Positions 27,854 through 38,108 of a stretch of DNA of 64,000 bases are shown piece by piece. The notes below the pieces were generated by a model. It worked only from the letters and a program-made list of their open reading frames with translations, had not been told where the DNA came from and searched no databases. Position numbers and translations under genes: made by a program. Origin of the DNA: Polyangiaceae bacterium (GTDB lineage Bacteria; Myxococcota_A; Polyangia; Polyangiales; Polyangiaceae); the NCBI GenBank assembly GCA_016712345.1, contig JADJRH010000001.1, positions 4,340,001 through 4,404,000 on the forward strand. The letters are read 5' to 3'. Positions within the stretch are counted from its first letter, which is position 1. Every line of letters starts with the position of its first letter.

Positions 27854-30800
27854 ATGAACGCGCCGGGCCCCCGACCCAAGAAGCGTCGCGACATCGGTCG
27901 CGCCGTTTCGGTCGCGTTTTGCGTTCTGTTTGCGATTGTCGGGGCCGTTCCACTTCTCCTCGGCGTTCTTGTTCGAACCACCTTTGTGCGCGCGTGGGCA
28001 GCCCAAAAAACCGCTGCGCTCATCGCAAAAGAAGTGGAAGTGGAGGCTCGCTACGGCGTGGAGGTGGAAGCGTGGCCCATGCGCGTCGCCCTCACCGACG
28101 TGGATGTGCCCGCGAGCGACGGCGGAACATCGGTGCTTCGCGTGGAGCGAATTACAGCGCGCCCGCGGCTTTTTTCGCTGCTTGCCGGCCAGCTCGACGT
28201 GGGTGAAGTTCAAGTCGACAGGCCCTGGGTTCGCGCGGTGATCCAAAACGGCGAGCTTACAAATCTCAAATACAAACTCCCAAAATCAGACGGACAAAAG
28301 AGCGATCATCTCCCGTTTTCGTCCCTCGCCGTGACCGAAGCGCGCCTTGATGTAACGGTCGACAAAACCCACATTCTCACGCGCGAACTCGACGCCGACG
28401 TGGCGACGGAAGACTCCGGGGCGCTTGAGATCGCGCTCCACATCGGCGGCGCCAGCGTTCGACGCATTCGCGAAATGCTCGATTATGAGGGAGAAGACAG
28501 CGTCGACGAAGATCGCATCTGCAAACTCGAAGCGCGCGCCCGCGTTGACGGGGACGACATTCTGGTCCGCCGCCTTTCCGTTGCCGGATCCGTCGACTTT
28601 GATCCCGACCCGGGGACATCGCCCTCGTGTACACTGACGAGCGGCGACTGGCGCGAGTTTGATATCGCCCTCTCCGCGCTTCGGATCTCGGGGATCTCGT
28701 CGCCCAACCCGCGCGCCGTCGGTCGGGTGCGCGCCAAACTTCCGCTGCCCGTTGCGCATCGATTTGCAAAGCTTCCGCACATCACCGGGTCGGCATTTGT
28801 CGACGTGGACGTAGAGTACACAGGTGGTCGCCTGCCTCTTGTCAGCGGAAGCCTCAAAGCCGAAATGCCCGGTGCAGATGGCAAAGTGTTTGCCGAAAAC
28901 CTGGCGGCGCAGGTCAACATCAGCGAAAGCGTTGTTCGCCTCGCCAAGCTCGAAGCCCGGTGGGGCAGCGGCAAAGTCACAATCCCCGACGTAAAGCTTG
29001 AGCCTTTCGAGCCGGGAATGCCGCTTTGGGCCGGCCCCGTCCACGTGGAAGGGATCGCTTTTCAAGACCTCATTCGCGATCTGGGTGTACACCCGCAGGC
29101 GATTGTCGGTTGGACCCTCAGTGAAGCAGATTTGCCCGAATTTAAAGGCAAGTTAAACCCGCTAGACCTGTCGGGTGTCATCACCGCCAAAACCGAGGAC
29201 TTTGCCGTTTACGACAGGTCGGTCCGACGTCCCGAAAAAAGACGGATGATCGGCCTGCCCGAAGCCAATCTTCACGGCACGTTTGGCATTGAACCCGACG
29301 GCGCGTACTTCAAAGGCTTCACGGTTGACTCGCCGCGCAACGTAAAAACACACATCGGCACAACCGTTAAAATCGGCTTCAAAAACACCATTTCAATCGA
29401 CGTTGATGAAGGCACCACCATCGACCTCGGTGAGGTGGGGCCGCTCACAGACATTCCCGTCGGCGGCGTTGCCAAAGTGAAAGCCGCTATGCGCGGCCTC
29501 ATTTCAAACCCCAAACTGGTCGGCGATCTCAGCATCACCGACTTCATGTTCGGCGGCTTACCCGTTGGAAATGTGGAAAGTGCAAAGGCCGAGTTTGAGC
29601 CGCTCAAACTCAAGGTCTTTGAAGCGCGCGTCAAAAAAGGCACGAGCCTTGTCAAAGTGCCCACGGCCTCCTTCGTGTTTGATGCCGGGCCCGCCGTTGT
29701 TGTCGATGCAAGCGTGAACACCGCCGAGGCGCCGTACCTTGATGTGCACGATCTGCTCGACGTATTTCTCATGGACAAGATCGTTCACGACGGCAAAACC
29801 ATCCCCGACCCACGTTGGTCCGAGATCAAAGGGCGCGCAGCCGGAAACGCAAGTGTACACTTTGTGGTGGGCGGCCCCGAAGATCGCTGCGGCGGCGGCC
29901 TACTCTCGGTGAACGCCGATCTCCACCTCTTGAAAACCGAACTTTACGGTGAGCGTTACGACGGCGGCGATGTCGATTTCTCCCTCGTTTGGGACGACAA
30001 ACGCGCCGGATCCAACGGCATGCGTCTCGATGTCCGATCGGCTGTTCTTCAAAAAGGCACCGGCACCGTCACGGCCACGGCCATCATTCGGCACGGCGGA
30101 GTGCTGCGCGCTCAGGCGATCGCGAACGGCATCCCCATTCAAAGCCTTGATGTGCTCGGCGAATACGGTGAACGGTTCGACGGAACAATCAACGCTGTGG
30201 CGCGCATCGGCGGTCGCCTCGACGCGATCGACGGGCTTGTTGACGTCGAAGTTTCGCGTGTACGCATGGGGCCCGCCACCTTGCCGCCGTCGCGTTTCGC
30301 CGTAGAACTCGCGCCAAAACCGCGCGGCGCTCCCAAATCGGCAACGGCCGCGACTTCGTCGGCGAGCGCTGTTGCCGCTTCCTCCGCGTCGGCATCGGCG
30401 TCGCCTCTCAGCGAATCAGAAAGTGAACTTCGCCGCGCGATCGAGCGCAATTGCAACAACCCGGTGGGCGCAACGTTTGATTACAGCGCGTTTTTGCAAG
30501 ACGGCTCCGACGGTGACTACATCGTCAACGGCTCGGTCTTCGGCGGGCAAATCGACATGCGCGATGTGCGCATTTCCATGCAGAAACGCAAAGTCGTTCG
30601 CGGCCACGTTGACGCGCGCGACCTCGATCTCGGCGCCCTCGCCAATGTCAGCCCCGATGTCGCCTTCAAGGCCGATGCTCCCGACGGAAAGCTCACCGCG
30701 TCGCTCGATCTGACACGTGTACCTTTGCTGGATCTCGCTCGCAGTGAAGGCTCGCTCAGCATCGCAAAACTCACCCTCACGAGGGGTACACAAACCGTTG

Positions 30801-32386
30801 AGATGCTCGGGCAAAAAGGCCCGATCACCGTGCTCAACAACACGCTCAATCTGCCCGGCCTCCGGCTCAAAGGTCGCACTGCATCGGGATTGTCAGCCAT
30901 TGTGCTTGCCGACGGAAAAGTCGACCAAGTGATGTCGCGCCCCATCTTGGATTTGAGCCTTCGCGTTGAACCGCTCGGCCTTCAAAAAATCTCGGCGGAC
31001 ATTCCCGGGGTCGAACGCGCCAACGGCATTGTTGAAGCTCGACTCAACGTGAAAGGTCCGCTCGATTCCCTTCAATATTCAGGCGAAGCGCGCCTTCAAA
31101 ATGGCGAACTATACGTCAAGGGTTTCCCCACCGGCATCACCGACGCGCAGGTTGAAATTGTGGTCGGCGCCGGTGACATCACCCTCAAACGCGCAACGGC
31201 CCGCGTTGGATCCGGAAGCGTTTCGGTCACCGGAGGTGTACCCATTCGAGGCGGTTCACTCGGCCTCGCGGTCGCCAACGTCATCGCCAAAGGTGTACGC
31301 TTGCCGGTTGCCGACGGAGTTGTTCTCACCGCCGATGCAAACCTTCAAGTGCAGTTGCGGCCACCTTCCAACGACACCGATCGGCCGCTGCCTGAAGTCA
31401 CCGGCAACGTCGATCTCACAAGTTTCAGCTACACACGCCCCATTGAACTTTCGGCGAGCCTCGGCCAACTCGCCACTCAACTCACGAGTCGCCAGCGCAC
31501 CACGGTTGAAACGTATGACCCCAAAAACGACGTTGTAGAATTCAACGTCAAAATCGCGTCGCCGCGCCCGCTTGGCTTCGCCAACAACTTGGTCGACATG
31601 CAGTTGGAAGTTGTTGAACCCGGGTTGAATCTGTCGGGCACAAATCAACGCTTCGGCGCCAAAGGGCTGCTTCGCATTCGGCCAGAATCAAAGCTTCGCC
31701 TGCGCAACACCGAGTTTGAAGTGCGCGAGGGCACCGTGCGTTTCGACGACCCGCATCGCATTGCCCCCAAAGTCGATGTGCGCGCCACCACCGAGTATCG
31801 CCGCGGCGGCGCATCATCGGGCGCCGCAGCCACAGGTGACTCGGCAACACCCTCCGCAGCACCCGGCGGTCAACCTGCGCAGGCCGGCAATCTGTGGCGC
31901 ATCGTGATGCACGCTTACGGCGACGCTGAAGCCCTCAAGGTTGACCTCACGAGCGATCCCGCGCTTCGACAAGAAGACATTGTCCTGCTCCTCACCTTTG
32001 GCCTCACACGCGCCGAACTCGACCAGGGATTGGCGGCTTCCGTGGGTGAAACCGTGGGGCTTGAAGCGCTGAGCGCCCTCACAGGCGCCGACAAAGCCGT
32101 AAAAACCATTGTGCCCGTGATCGATGAATTCAGGTTTGGCACTGCGTACTCATCGCGCACCAACCGCACGCAGCCCATGGTCACCGTCGGCAAGCGCATT
32201 TCAGATTCGGTGCGCGCCACACTCACCACAGGCGTTAGCGAAAACCGCGATGTTCGCGGCACAATTGAATGGCAGCTTGATCGAGGTGTACGCATCCAAG
32301 CCTCGTACGACAACTTCAACGACTCGTTCGGTTTGCCCTTCGGCAACCTCGGCGCCGACCTTCGCTGGCGCATTGAGTTTGAATGA
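27854..32386 (+). CDS. tamB: TamB-like translocation and assembly module protein
   Basis: 1510 aa. ATG 27854 gives a basic N-terminus and one membrane helix ('VAFCVLFAIVGAVPLLLGVLV') anchoring it in the inner membrane. It is followed by a very long beta-taco repeat region with AsmA-like N-terminus and the DUF490/TamB C-terminal domain ('RNTEFEVREGTVRFDDPHRI', 'DIVLLLTFGLTRAEL', 'DEFRFGTAYSSRT', 'GVRIQASYDNFND'). TamB-family proteins bridge inner and outer membranes for lipid transport and outer-membrane protein assembly. A Ser/Ala-rich low-complexity stretch lies near 830-855. No omp85/tamA gene is adjacent. An upstream extension to 27785 lies in repeat DNA and was rejected. Confidence 0.9.
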   Translation: MNAPGPRPKKRRDIGRAVSVAFCVLFAIVGAVPLLLGVLVRTTFVRAWAAQKTAALIAKEVEVEARYGVEVEAWPMRVALTDVDVPASDGGTSVLRVERITARPRLFSLLAGQLDVGEVQVDRPWVRAVIQNGELTNLKYKLPKSDGQKSDHLPFSSLAVTEARLDVTVDKTHILTRELDADVATEDSGALEIALHIGGASVRRIREMLDYEGEDSVDEDRICKLEARARVDGDDILVRRLSVAGSVDFDPDPGTSPSCTLTSGDWREFDIALSALRISGISSPNPRAVGRVRAKLPLPVAHRFAKLPHITGSAFVDVDVEYTGGRLPLVSGSLKAEMPGADGKVFAENLAAQVNISESVVRLAKLEARWGSGKVTIPDVKLEPFEPGMPLWAGPVHVEGIAFQDLIRDLGVHPQAIVGWTLSEADLPEFKGKLNPLDLSGVITAKTEDFAVYDRSVRRPEKRRMIGLPEANLHGTFGIEPDGAYFKGFTVDSPRNVKTHIGTTVKIGFKNTISIDVDEGTTIDLGEVGPLTDIPVGGVAKVKAAMRGLISNPKLVGDLSITDFMFGGLPVGNVESAKAEFEPLKLKVFEARVKKGTSLVKVPTASFVFDAGPAVVVDASVNTAEAPYLDVHDLLDVFLMDKIVHDGKTIPDPRWSEIKGRAAGNASVHFVVGGPEDRCGGGLLSVNADLHLLKTELYGERYDGGDVDFSLVWDDKRAGSNGMRLDVRSAVLQKGTGTVTATAIIRHGGVLRAQAIANGIPIQSLDVLGEYGERFDGTINAVARIGGRLDAIDGLVDVEVSRVRMGPATLPPSRFAVELAPKPRGAPKSATAATSSASAVAASSASASASPLSESESELRRAIERNCNNPVGATFDYSAFLQDGSDGDYIVNGSVFGGQIDMRDVRISMQKRKVVRGHVDARDLDLGALANVSPDVAFKADAPDGKLTASLDLTRVPLLDLARSEGSLSIAKLTLTRGTQTVEMLGQKGPITVLNNTLNLPGLRLKGRTASGLSAIVLADGKVDQVMSRPILDLSLRVEPLGLQKISADIPGVERANGIVEARLNVKGPLDSLQYSGEARLQNGELYVKGFPTGITDAQVEIVVGAGDITLKRATARVGSGSVSVTGGVPIRGGSLGLAVANVIAKGVRLPVADGVVLTADANLQVQLRPPSNDTDRPLPEVTGNVDLTSFSYTRPIELSASLGQLATQLTSRQRTTVETYDPKNDVVEFNVKIASPRPLGFANNLVDMQLEVVEPGLNLSGTNQRFGAKGLLRIRPESKLRLRNTEFEVREGTVRFDDPHRIAPKVDVRATTEYRRGGASSGAAATGDSATPSAAPGGQPAQAGNLWRIVMHAYGDAEALKVDLTSDPALRQEDIVLLLTFGLTRAELDQGLAASVGETVGLEALSALTGADKAVKTIVPVIDEFRFGTAYSSRTNRTQPMVTVGKRISDSVRATLTTGVSENRDVRGTIEWQLDRGVRIQASYDNFNDSFGLPFGNLGADLRWRIEFE

Positions 32387-32433
32387 CGGCCCGGCTTTTG
32401 TGCCGCGAATTGCCGTATGAAAGTCCAGCCGTC

Positions 32434-33021
32434 ATGTCCGAAAAAGAACGCGAAAAGTGGGATGCCCGTTACAGCGACGCCGCGCCGCCTCCCTCGCAGC
32501 CGTCGGCCGATCTCGTGGCTCTTGGCCCTTTTTTTCCCCCATCGGGCCGAGCGCTCGACATCGCGGGCGGAGCCGGCAGACATGCTGTTTGGCTCGCCGA
32601 GCGAGGCTTTGAAACAACCCTTGTGGACATCTCACCTGTCGGCCTCGATCTCGCCGCGAAACGTGCCCATGCTCACGGTGTACACATTCACACCCACAGG
32701 GCCGATCTCGATACCGAGCCGCTGCCGCACGGCCCTTGGGATCTCATCGTGATCTTCCACTTTTTGCTGCGGCCCCTCTTTGCGACGTTCCCTCAAATTC
32801 TCGCCCCAAACGGCATCCTCGCCGTCGTTCATCCAACGCTTCAAAACCTCACGCGCCACCCCAAACCGGGCGCCGATTTTGTCCTCCGCGAGGGTGAACT
32901 TCGAACGCTCGTTTCAGATGTACACTTTGACGTTCTTCACTCTGAAGAAGGCTGGCTCGCCGAAGGCCGCCACGAAGCCCGCATGGTGGCCAAACGCAAA
33001 AACTCGGAGCCGACTATCTGA
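32434..33021 (+). CDS. SAM-dependent methyltransferase
   Basis: 195 aa class I methyltransferase, similar to TehB/UbiE types. 'KWDARYSDA' near the start, motif I 'ALDIAGGAGRHAVWLAERG', 'TTLVDISP' (acidic residue for SAM ribose) and 'WDLIVIFHFLLRPLF' (post-II). ATG 32434 is preferred because 'MSEKEREKWDARY' is a typical N-terminus; an overlapping ATG at 32383 (coupled to the tamB stop) is possible. Substrate unknown. Convergent with the next gene. Confidence 0.8.
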   Translation: MSEKEREKWDARYSDAAPPPSQPSADLVALGPFFPPSGRALDIAGGAGRHAVWLAERGFETTLVDISPVGLDLAAKRAHAHGVHIHTHRADLDTEPLPHGPWDLIVIFHFLLRPLFATFPQILAPNGILAVVHPTLQNLTRHPKPGADFVLREGELRTLVSDVHFDVLHSEEGWLAEGRHEARMVAKRKNSEPTI

Positions 33022-33073
33022 AGCCGCCCGGCGAGTGCCAAGTTCTACACCCGTGTGTGTACACAAAAACCGG

Positions 33074-33787
33074 TCAGCGGCTCGCAAACCTTTTTACAAA
33101 ATTTCGCAACGTCTCCGCACCCGGCTGCGCATCACTTGTTTCCGCCAAAAGCGCGTCTGCGCTGAGCCCTTCAGACGCCAAGATCTCGCGCCGCGTTTCG
33201 ATGTATCCGCGCATGATGTCGGCATCGATTTCAGGGTGATATTGCACGCCGTAACACACCTCCGAAAACCGAATTGCCTGATGATCTTCAAGCGTTGAAA
33301 ACGCCAAACTCACCGCGCCTTCTGGCAATCGACCCACAGTGTCGATGTGAGTCACATTCGCAAACATCTCTTTCGGCAGCCCTTCAAACAGCCAGTCATC
33401 CGCGCGCCGAACAATCTTCTTCGTCCCGATCTCGCGCCCCCGCGGATTGCGAATCACCTCGCCGCCGAGCGCCTGCGCGAGCAGCTGATGCCCAAAACAA
33501 ATTCCAAACGTGGGTACACTCTCCGCGACAAGCCCACGAAGCCACGCTTCTGTTCGCACAATCCAAGGCTCGCGCGTGGGTACATTTGCCGACGAACCGG
33601 TGATCACCACCATCTTCCAACGCTTCGTTTCAGGGTCACCCGCGCGCGCATCCACCACTTCGTAAGGGCCCTGCCAGACATCGCCAATTGTCTCTCGAAT
33701 CATGTTTGCAAACGGCCCGCGCCGTTCCGCAACGCTCGCTACTGGATCGCCCGTCTGTAAAATCAATATCGGCAACGTATCTCTCAC
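33074..33787 (-). CDS. Class I glutamine amidotransferase (GMP synthase-like)
   Basis: About 237 aa from GTG 33787 (GTG 33796 also possible). Starts 'LPILILQTGDPVASVAERRG'; the nucleophile elbow is 'FGICFGHQLLAQ' and the His-Glu part of the triad is 'YGVQYHPEID'. A stand-alone GATase1 domain of this kind is often annotated GMP-synthase-like; its acceptor partner is not encoded next to it. The ORF extends 45 codons further into a low-complexity Ser/Glu/Arg-rich sequence, rejected as 5' leader. Confidence 0.85.
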   Translation of the reverse strand: MRDTLPILILQTGDPVASVAERRGPFANMIRETIGDVWQGPYEVVDARAGDPETKRWKMVVITGSSANVPTREPWIVRTEAWLRGLVAESVPTFGICFGHQLLAQALGGEVIRNPRGREIGTKKIVRRADDWLFEGLPKEMFANVTHIDTVGRLPEGAVSLAFSTLEDHQAIRFSEVCYGVQYHPEIDADIMRGYIETRREILASEGLSADALLAETSDAQPGAETLRNFVKRFASR

Positions 33788-33920
33788 AGCGCGCACTATA
33801 CCTGCCCACCACCGGCCTCGCTTCGCTTCGCTCGCTCGTCCTGGCCTCCCAAGCGTCCGTGCTCGTTCGCTTCGCTCACTTGCGCGCGGCCGCGGGTTGC
33901 CGTGATACAAGCGAGTCGGC

Positions 33921-34589
33921 ATGTCCGCTTACGTCATCGAACGCCCGGTGTGGCGACGCTTTCGACCTCAATTCCTTGCCCGCGCAGCGGCCCACGTTCG
34001 CCGCGGAGGGCATGCCGCGCTGCTGCATCCGAGCGGCCGAGTCGACATGCTTCTCACCGTGGGTGAAAACGGAAAGATCACCGAACTCGGACTTTGGTCG
34101 CTCCTGGCAATTGAGCAACGCCGGTATCGACGCGTTAAAGTCGGCGCGGCAAAAGAGCTCGCCACAGCGCGTGTGGCCCCAAAGTTTACCGGCAGCGTGA
34201 TCGATTGGTGCGATCGCGACAGCATTCACGAAGGCGCGGTTCGCCGCATGAACCTCGATTGTTTAGACTGCGGCGCGTGTTGCCACGACGCCAACGTGGT
34301 CATTGATGAAGCCGACTTTGAGCGCTTTCGAGAAGGCGGCCGCGGCGACCTTGTTCACAAGGATTATATCAAGCGACACCGCGACGGCAGAATCACCCTT
34401 CGATTCGCTGAAAACGGGAAGTGTCAACACCTCCAGCGTGACAACAAATGCCGAATCTACCCATTGCGACCTGACAACTGTCGGGTGTTCGTCGTGGGCA
34501 GTGAAGCCTGCCTGGCAGCGCGTGAAGACACACTCAAGCTCCGAGACGGCATTACCGACGAGGAGCTGTTTGGCGCCGCCGTGGAATAG
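33921..34589 (+). CDS. YkgJ-family cysteine-cluster protein
   Basis: 222 aa. The second half carries the metal-binding cluster: 'CLDCGACCHDANVV', then 'GKCQHLQRDNKCRIYPLRPDNCR', matching C-x2-C-G-x-C-C ... C-x-I-Y-x-x-R-P-x-x-C-R of YkgJ/Fe-S oxidoreductase-type proteins, which probably bind zinc or iron-sulfur. The N-terminal ~110 residues are a separate, unrecognised region. 14 bases separate it from the downstream glycosylase. Confidence 0.8.
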   Translation: MSAYVIERPVWRRFRPQFLARAAAHVRRGGHAALLHPSGRVDMLLTVGENGKITELGLWSLLAIEQRRYRRVKVGAAKELATARVAPKFTGSVIDWCDRDSIHEGAVRRMNLDCLDCGACCHDANVVIDEADFERFREGGRGDLVHKDYIKRHRDGRITLRFAENGKCQHLQRDNKCRIYPLRPDNCRVFVVGSEACLAAREDTLKLRDGITDEELFGAAVE

Positions 34590-34603
34590 CCGTCTGAAAC
34601 GCC

Positions 34604-35221
34604 ATGTCTGTTGAACACAAACTCAGAGTGTTGCACGAAGCGCTCGACAATTGCCGCGCGTGCTCCACGGTGATTGGCCCCGTTGTGCACGGCCCGCCGG
34701 TGGTAAGTCCGGTGTTGATTGTGGGTCAGGCGCCGGGCCCGCGTGAAGGGAAGATAGGTAGACCGTTCGCCTGGACAGCCGGCAAAACGCTCTTCAAGTG
34801 GTTTGAACAGGCCACAGGTCAGACAGAAGAGCGCGTTCGGGAGCGAATTTACTTTTCGGCGGTGGCGCGTTGTTTTCCGGGAAAGGCCAAAAGCGGCGGC
34901 GATCGAAAGCCCGATCCCACGGAGATTGCCAATTGTCGCCCCTTCCTTGAAAAAGAAACAACCCTTCTCAAACCGCTCTTGGTCGTACCCGTGGGTACAC
35001 TTGCAATTGAACAGGTGCTTACCCACAAAGGGCCATTGGCGCCCGTGATCGGTAAGCGTTTTCAAACCACCTACCATGGTCACCTGACCGATGTGATTTG
35101 CCTTCCCCACCCGAGCGGCGCTTCCACATGGCACCGCGTTTCTCCGGGCAAAGAGCTGCTCCTCAAGGCGCTTGACCTGATCGCCGCCCACCCCGCGATT
35201 CAACAAGCATTCACGTGCTGA
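34604..35221 (+). CDS. Uracil-DNA glycosylase superfamily protein (family 4/5-like)
   Basis: 205 aa. Motif 1 'LIVGQAPGPREGKIGRPF' and motif 2 'CLPHPSGAS' define the uracil-DNA glycosylase superfamily. Cysteines in 'NCRACS', 'ARCFPG' and 'ANCRPF' match the [4Fe-4S] ligands of family 4/5 enzymes. The expected role is removal of uracil or other deaminated bases. It lies directly downstream of the YkgJ-type gene. Confidence 0.85.
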   Translation: MSVEHKLRVLHEALDNCRACSTVIGPVVHGPPVVSPVLIVGQAPGPREGKIGRPFAWTAGKTLFKWFEQATGQTEERVRERIYFSAVARCFPGKAKSGGDRKPDPTEIANCRPFLEKETTLLKPLLVVPVGTLAIEQVLTHKGPLAPVIGKRFQTTYHGHLTDVICLPHPSGASTWHRVSPGKELLLKALDLIAAHPAIQQAFTC

Positions 35222-35248
35222 AAGCGCCTTGAAACGACCGAGCGCGCC

Positions 35249-35291
35249 GCTGAAGTTACCTCCCCGTCGAACGGGGCCGCGAAGCGCGCTC
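35249..35291. terminator. Possible bidirectional terminator hairpin
   Basis: CCCCGT-CGA-ACGGGG (35262-35276) sits inside looser flanking complements (AAGTTACCT / AGGCAACTC) in the 85 bases between the convergent glycosylase and kinase genes. There is no T-run, so this is a positional inference. Confidence 0.35.
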
Positions 35292-35306
35292 CCAGGCAAC
35301 TCCGTA

Positions 35307-37859
35307 TTACGGCGTTGCGGGGATATCCATTGCGCAGCGCACGCCGATCCATGTTTCGGCCGCGCCCGACGGGATTTCACGCCTGAAGGATGCGCGCACA
35401 TGGTCAATGGAATGGAAGAAGTCACCACCGCGCACAACGCGGGTTTTGGCGAATGGGTTGGCGCGCGGGTCGGTACCTGAAATGGGTTTGGGGGCAAACC
35501 CGTCGGCCACCCATTCAGCCACGTTGCCGGCCATGTCTGAAATTTCGGTGGGTGTTTTGTCGCGGCCGTGGGAGCCCAAAGAGCATGGCGCCACGTCACC
35601 GCTGCGGCATTCTGCGTTTTTATCAACACAGGCGGCTTCACAGTCGGGACGGGCTGTACCCCATGGGTAGGCGCGCGCTTCGGTTCCTTGAGCGGCGGCT
35701 TCCCATTCTGCCTCGGTGGGTAGACGGCGCTTTTTCCAGCGACAGTATTGTTCTGCGTTGGAGTAGGTGATGCAGTTGATGGGTAGATCGCCTTGACCCC
35801 GCGACTCAGTGCAGCGGCCGCGCATTACGTCTTCGTACTGTTTTACCTCTTCAGGCACGCCTGCGTCGGCGCCTGCATCGGCATCGGCAGGTTGGGTAAA
35901 TCGCTGTACAGATTTGACCTCGGCGGCGGTCTGACAATACCCCGACCCAACGCAGGCATGGTATGCCGCGGCCGACACTTCTTTCTTTTCGAGGTAAAAC
36001 CCTTTGGTAAGGGTCACACTGCGCGAGGTGGGCCCTTCACCCAACATGGCTGTCAGGGGCGCAATGTACACCATGTCTTCAGGCGGGGCGGGAGGTGCCG
36101 CACCCGAGGCTGAAGCGCTGGCGGTGACACTGGCACTTGCCGAGGGAACCGCGCTCGCGGAAGGTGAGCCGCTGACGTTGGGTTTGGGGCCGGTGGTAGG
36201 TTTGGTAGAACTGATGCCCGACGCGGACCCTTTGGGCCCGACATTGTCAGGTTTGATGCCCGGTCGAGTGAAGTAGAGATACCCCGTTACACCGGCCGCC
36301 GCACCAATACCAAGGAGGGCCCACAAGATGCCTTTGCCCGACTTGGGCTCCACCGACGAGGCCGGCGCTGAAACAGGGATCTCACGCGATTCAGGTGCCT
36401 TGTAGGGCGGACCAACAGCGGAGAGTTTTGTGGCGTCGGCCTTGGGAGCTGTTGGGTCGCCGGTGGATTTGGAACTGCCCGTATTCTGTTCTTTGGGCTT
36501 ACCCGGATCGCCGTGAATTGCCCGCGCGTAAAACGGCGTTTCGGCCATGGGGTCGTTTTCAGGGATCTTTCCAGACTTGGACGCGGACGCTTTGGGTGGG
36601 GCAGCGCTCGGCTCATTGGCCGCCTGAACAACCTGCTCCGAAGCGGAAGTGACCGAGGGTGGATTGGCACTTTGCCCTTCGGGTTTGCTCGACACAATCA
36701 CATGGGGAAGTTCGTTCCCGAGCGCGCTTTCCGCGGGTCGAGTGACAGCGTGCGGCTCGGGCGGCCCACTCCTCGGTCCATCTGAATGAACCGCCAAGTC
36801 GGCCTGAACGGCAAACTCCGCAGTTGCGAGATTGGCGCCGCCGGCAATGGGCTGTTTTGCCACTTCAGCCGACTTACCCCGACCCGATGAAACGGAAGGT
36901 TGCGAGGATCGCACGTCAGGTGGAAGTCCAACCGCGGCGGTGAGCGCATCCCACAGCTCGCCTGCGTCTGGATAGCGGTATTTGGGCTCGACGTGCAGGG
37001 CCTTGGAGATGACGTTTTCTACGGCGTCGGATACATCGAGTCCACGACCCCGAAGCGTGGGGCGCAACGTTGGGTCGGCCGAAGCCACATAAAGCTGGGT
37101 TGGGTCGTCGCCGTCGAGCGCGCGTTTTCCAGTGCAAAGCTCCACCAAAATGAGGCCGAGCGCAAACACATCGGTCCACGGCCCGCTCGCCCCGCGCTGT
37201 TTATTGAATTGTTCGGGCGCGCCATACCGAGGCGTAAACGCGCTTGGACCCTGACGAGTCACAGCGAGCGCTTCTGTCATTGTGGTGTCGGTGAGCACTT
37301 TGGCGATGCCAAAATCGAGGACTTTTACCGTGCGGCGATCACTCACGTGGGTAACGAAAAGATTGGCGGGTTTGACATCGCGGTGAGCGATTTTGTGTTG
37401 GTGCGCGACCGCGAGAGCGCGCGCCGCCGGTGTGAGAAGCTCCACAGCTTCAGCCACGGGCATGCCGCCTTTGCCTTCTTCCTCGCGCTTTCGTTGCAGC
37501 TCGGCGAGCGTTTCACCATCAAGCCATTCAAGCACCAAATACGGCACCCACGCGCCGCGCGGGGTTGTCATGGCGCCCACGTCGAGCGCCTGCACAATTC
37601 CGGGGGTGGCTTTGGAAAGTTTATGAAGAAGCCGCCCCTCGTCGCGCAGTTGTTCAAGCAATTCTTGGCGGTGTTTGTCGTCGAGGCTTTCAGGAATTTT
37701 GAGGCATTTGATCGCGATGAGTTCACCGAAGCCGGTGTGTACACCTCGATAAACGACGCCGAACCCGCCGTCGCCGATCACCTGGGCGACTCGGTATTTG
37801 CCTTCGATCGTGGTTCCGATCAGGTCAAACGGGTCTCGGACGTCGATGGCAGTCGGCAT
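35307..37859 (-). CDS. Ser/Thr protein kinase fused to a formylglycine-generating-enzyme-like (SUMF1) domain
   Basis: 850 aa. Residues ~22-310 are a Hanks-type kinase: 'VIGDGGFGVVYRG', 'AIKCLK', catalytic loop 'HRDVKPANLF', 'DFGIAKVL' and 'APEQF'. A Ser/Pro/Lys-rich juxtamembrane part leads to one helix at ~508-531 ('LLGIGAAAGVTGYLYF'). The extracytoplasmic C-terminus (~593-850) is FGE-like: 'YLEKKEVSAAAYHAC', 'RRLPTEAEWEAAAQG', 'MAGNVAEWVADGF' and 'VVRGGDFFHS', ending 'WIGVRCAMD'. In Myxococcota such fusions are thought to sense outside ligands through the FGE-like part. The alternative, true formylglycine synthesis, cannot be excluded. Confidence 0.92.
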   Translation of the reverse strand: MPTAIDVRDPFDLIGTTIEGKYRVAQVIGDGGFGVVYRGVHTGFGELIAIKCLKIPESLDDKHRQELLEQLRDEGRLLHKLSKATPGIVQALDVGAMTTPRGAWVPYLVLEWLDGETLAELQRKREEEGKGGMPVAEAVELLTPAARALAVAHQHKIAHRDVKPANLFVTHVSDRRTVKVLDFGIAKVLTDTTMTEALAVTRQGPSAFTPRYGAPEQFNKQRGASGPWTDVFALGLILVELCTGKRALDGDDPTQLYVASADPTLRPTLRGRGLDVSDAVENVISKALHVEPKYRYPDAGELWDALTAAVGLPPDVRSSQPSVSSGRGKSAEVAKQPIAGGANLATAEFAVQADLAVHSDGPRSGPPEPHAVTRPAESALGNELPHVIVSSKPEGQSANPPSVTSASEQVVQAANEPSAAPPKASASKSGKIPENDPMAETPFYARAIHGDPGKPKEQNTGSSKSTGDPTAPKADATKLSAVGPPYKAPESREIPVSAPASSVEPKSGKGILWALLGIGAAAGVTGYLYFTRPGIKPDNVGPKGSASGISSTKPTTGPKPNVSGSPSASAVPSASASVTASASASGAAPPAPPEDMVYIAPLTAMLGEGPTSRSVTLTKGFYLEKKEVSAAAYHACVGSGYCQTAAEVKSVQRFTQPADADAGADAGVPEEVKQYEDVMRGRCTESRGQGDLPINCITYSNAEQYCRWKKRRLPTEAEWEAAAQGTEARAYPWGTARPDCEAACVDKNAECRSGDVAPCSLGSHGRDKTPTEISDMAGNVAEWVADGFAPKPISGTDPRANPFAKTRVVRGGDFFHSIDHVRASFRREIPSGAAETWIGVRCAMDIPATP

Positions 37860-38108
37860 TCATTACCTCGCGGGTTCGCGCAGCGTCGTATATCAGACCC
37901 GCCCCGCAAAAGGGGTGTTTTTTGGTGCCCCCTCTCGGCCGGCTCGGCGCATTCGCGCCTGCGCCGCCTCCGCCCCCAACTCGCTCGCCTAGCCCGGAAG
38001 ATTCACGAGGACTCCGCGCGGGAGGGTCCGAATCCGCGCTGCAAAGGCCGTACGTCGGTGCTCGCGCGCTCGCTCAGGGGGCGCCCCGAGGTGTGGGCCT
38101 GATTCTAC

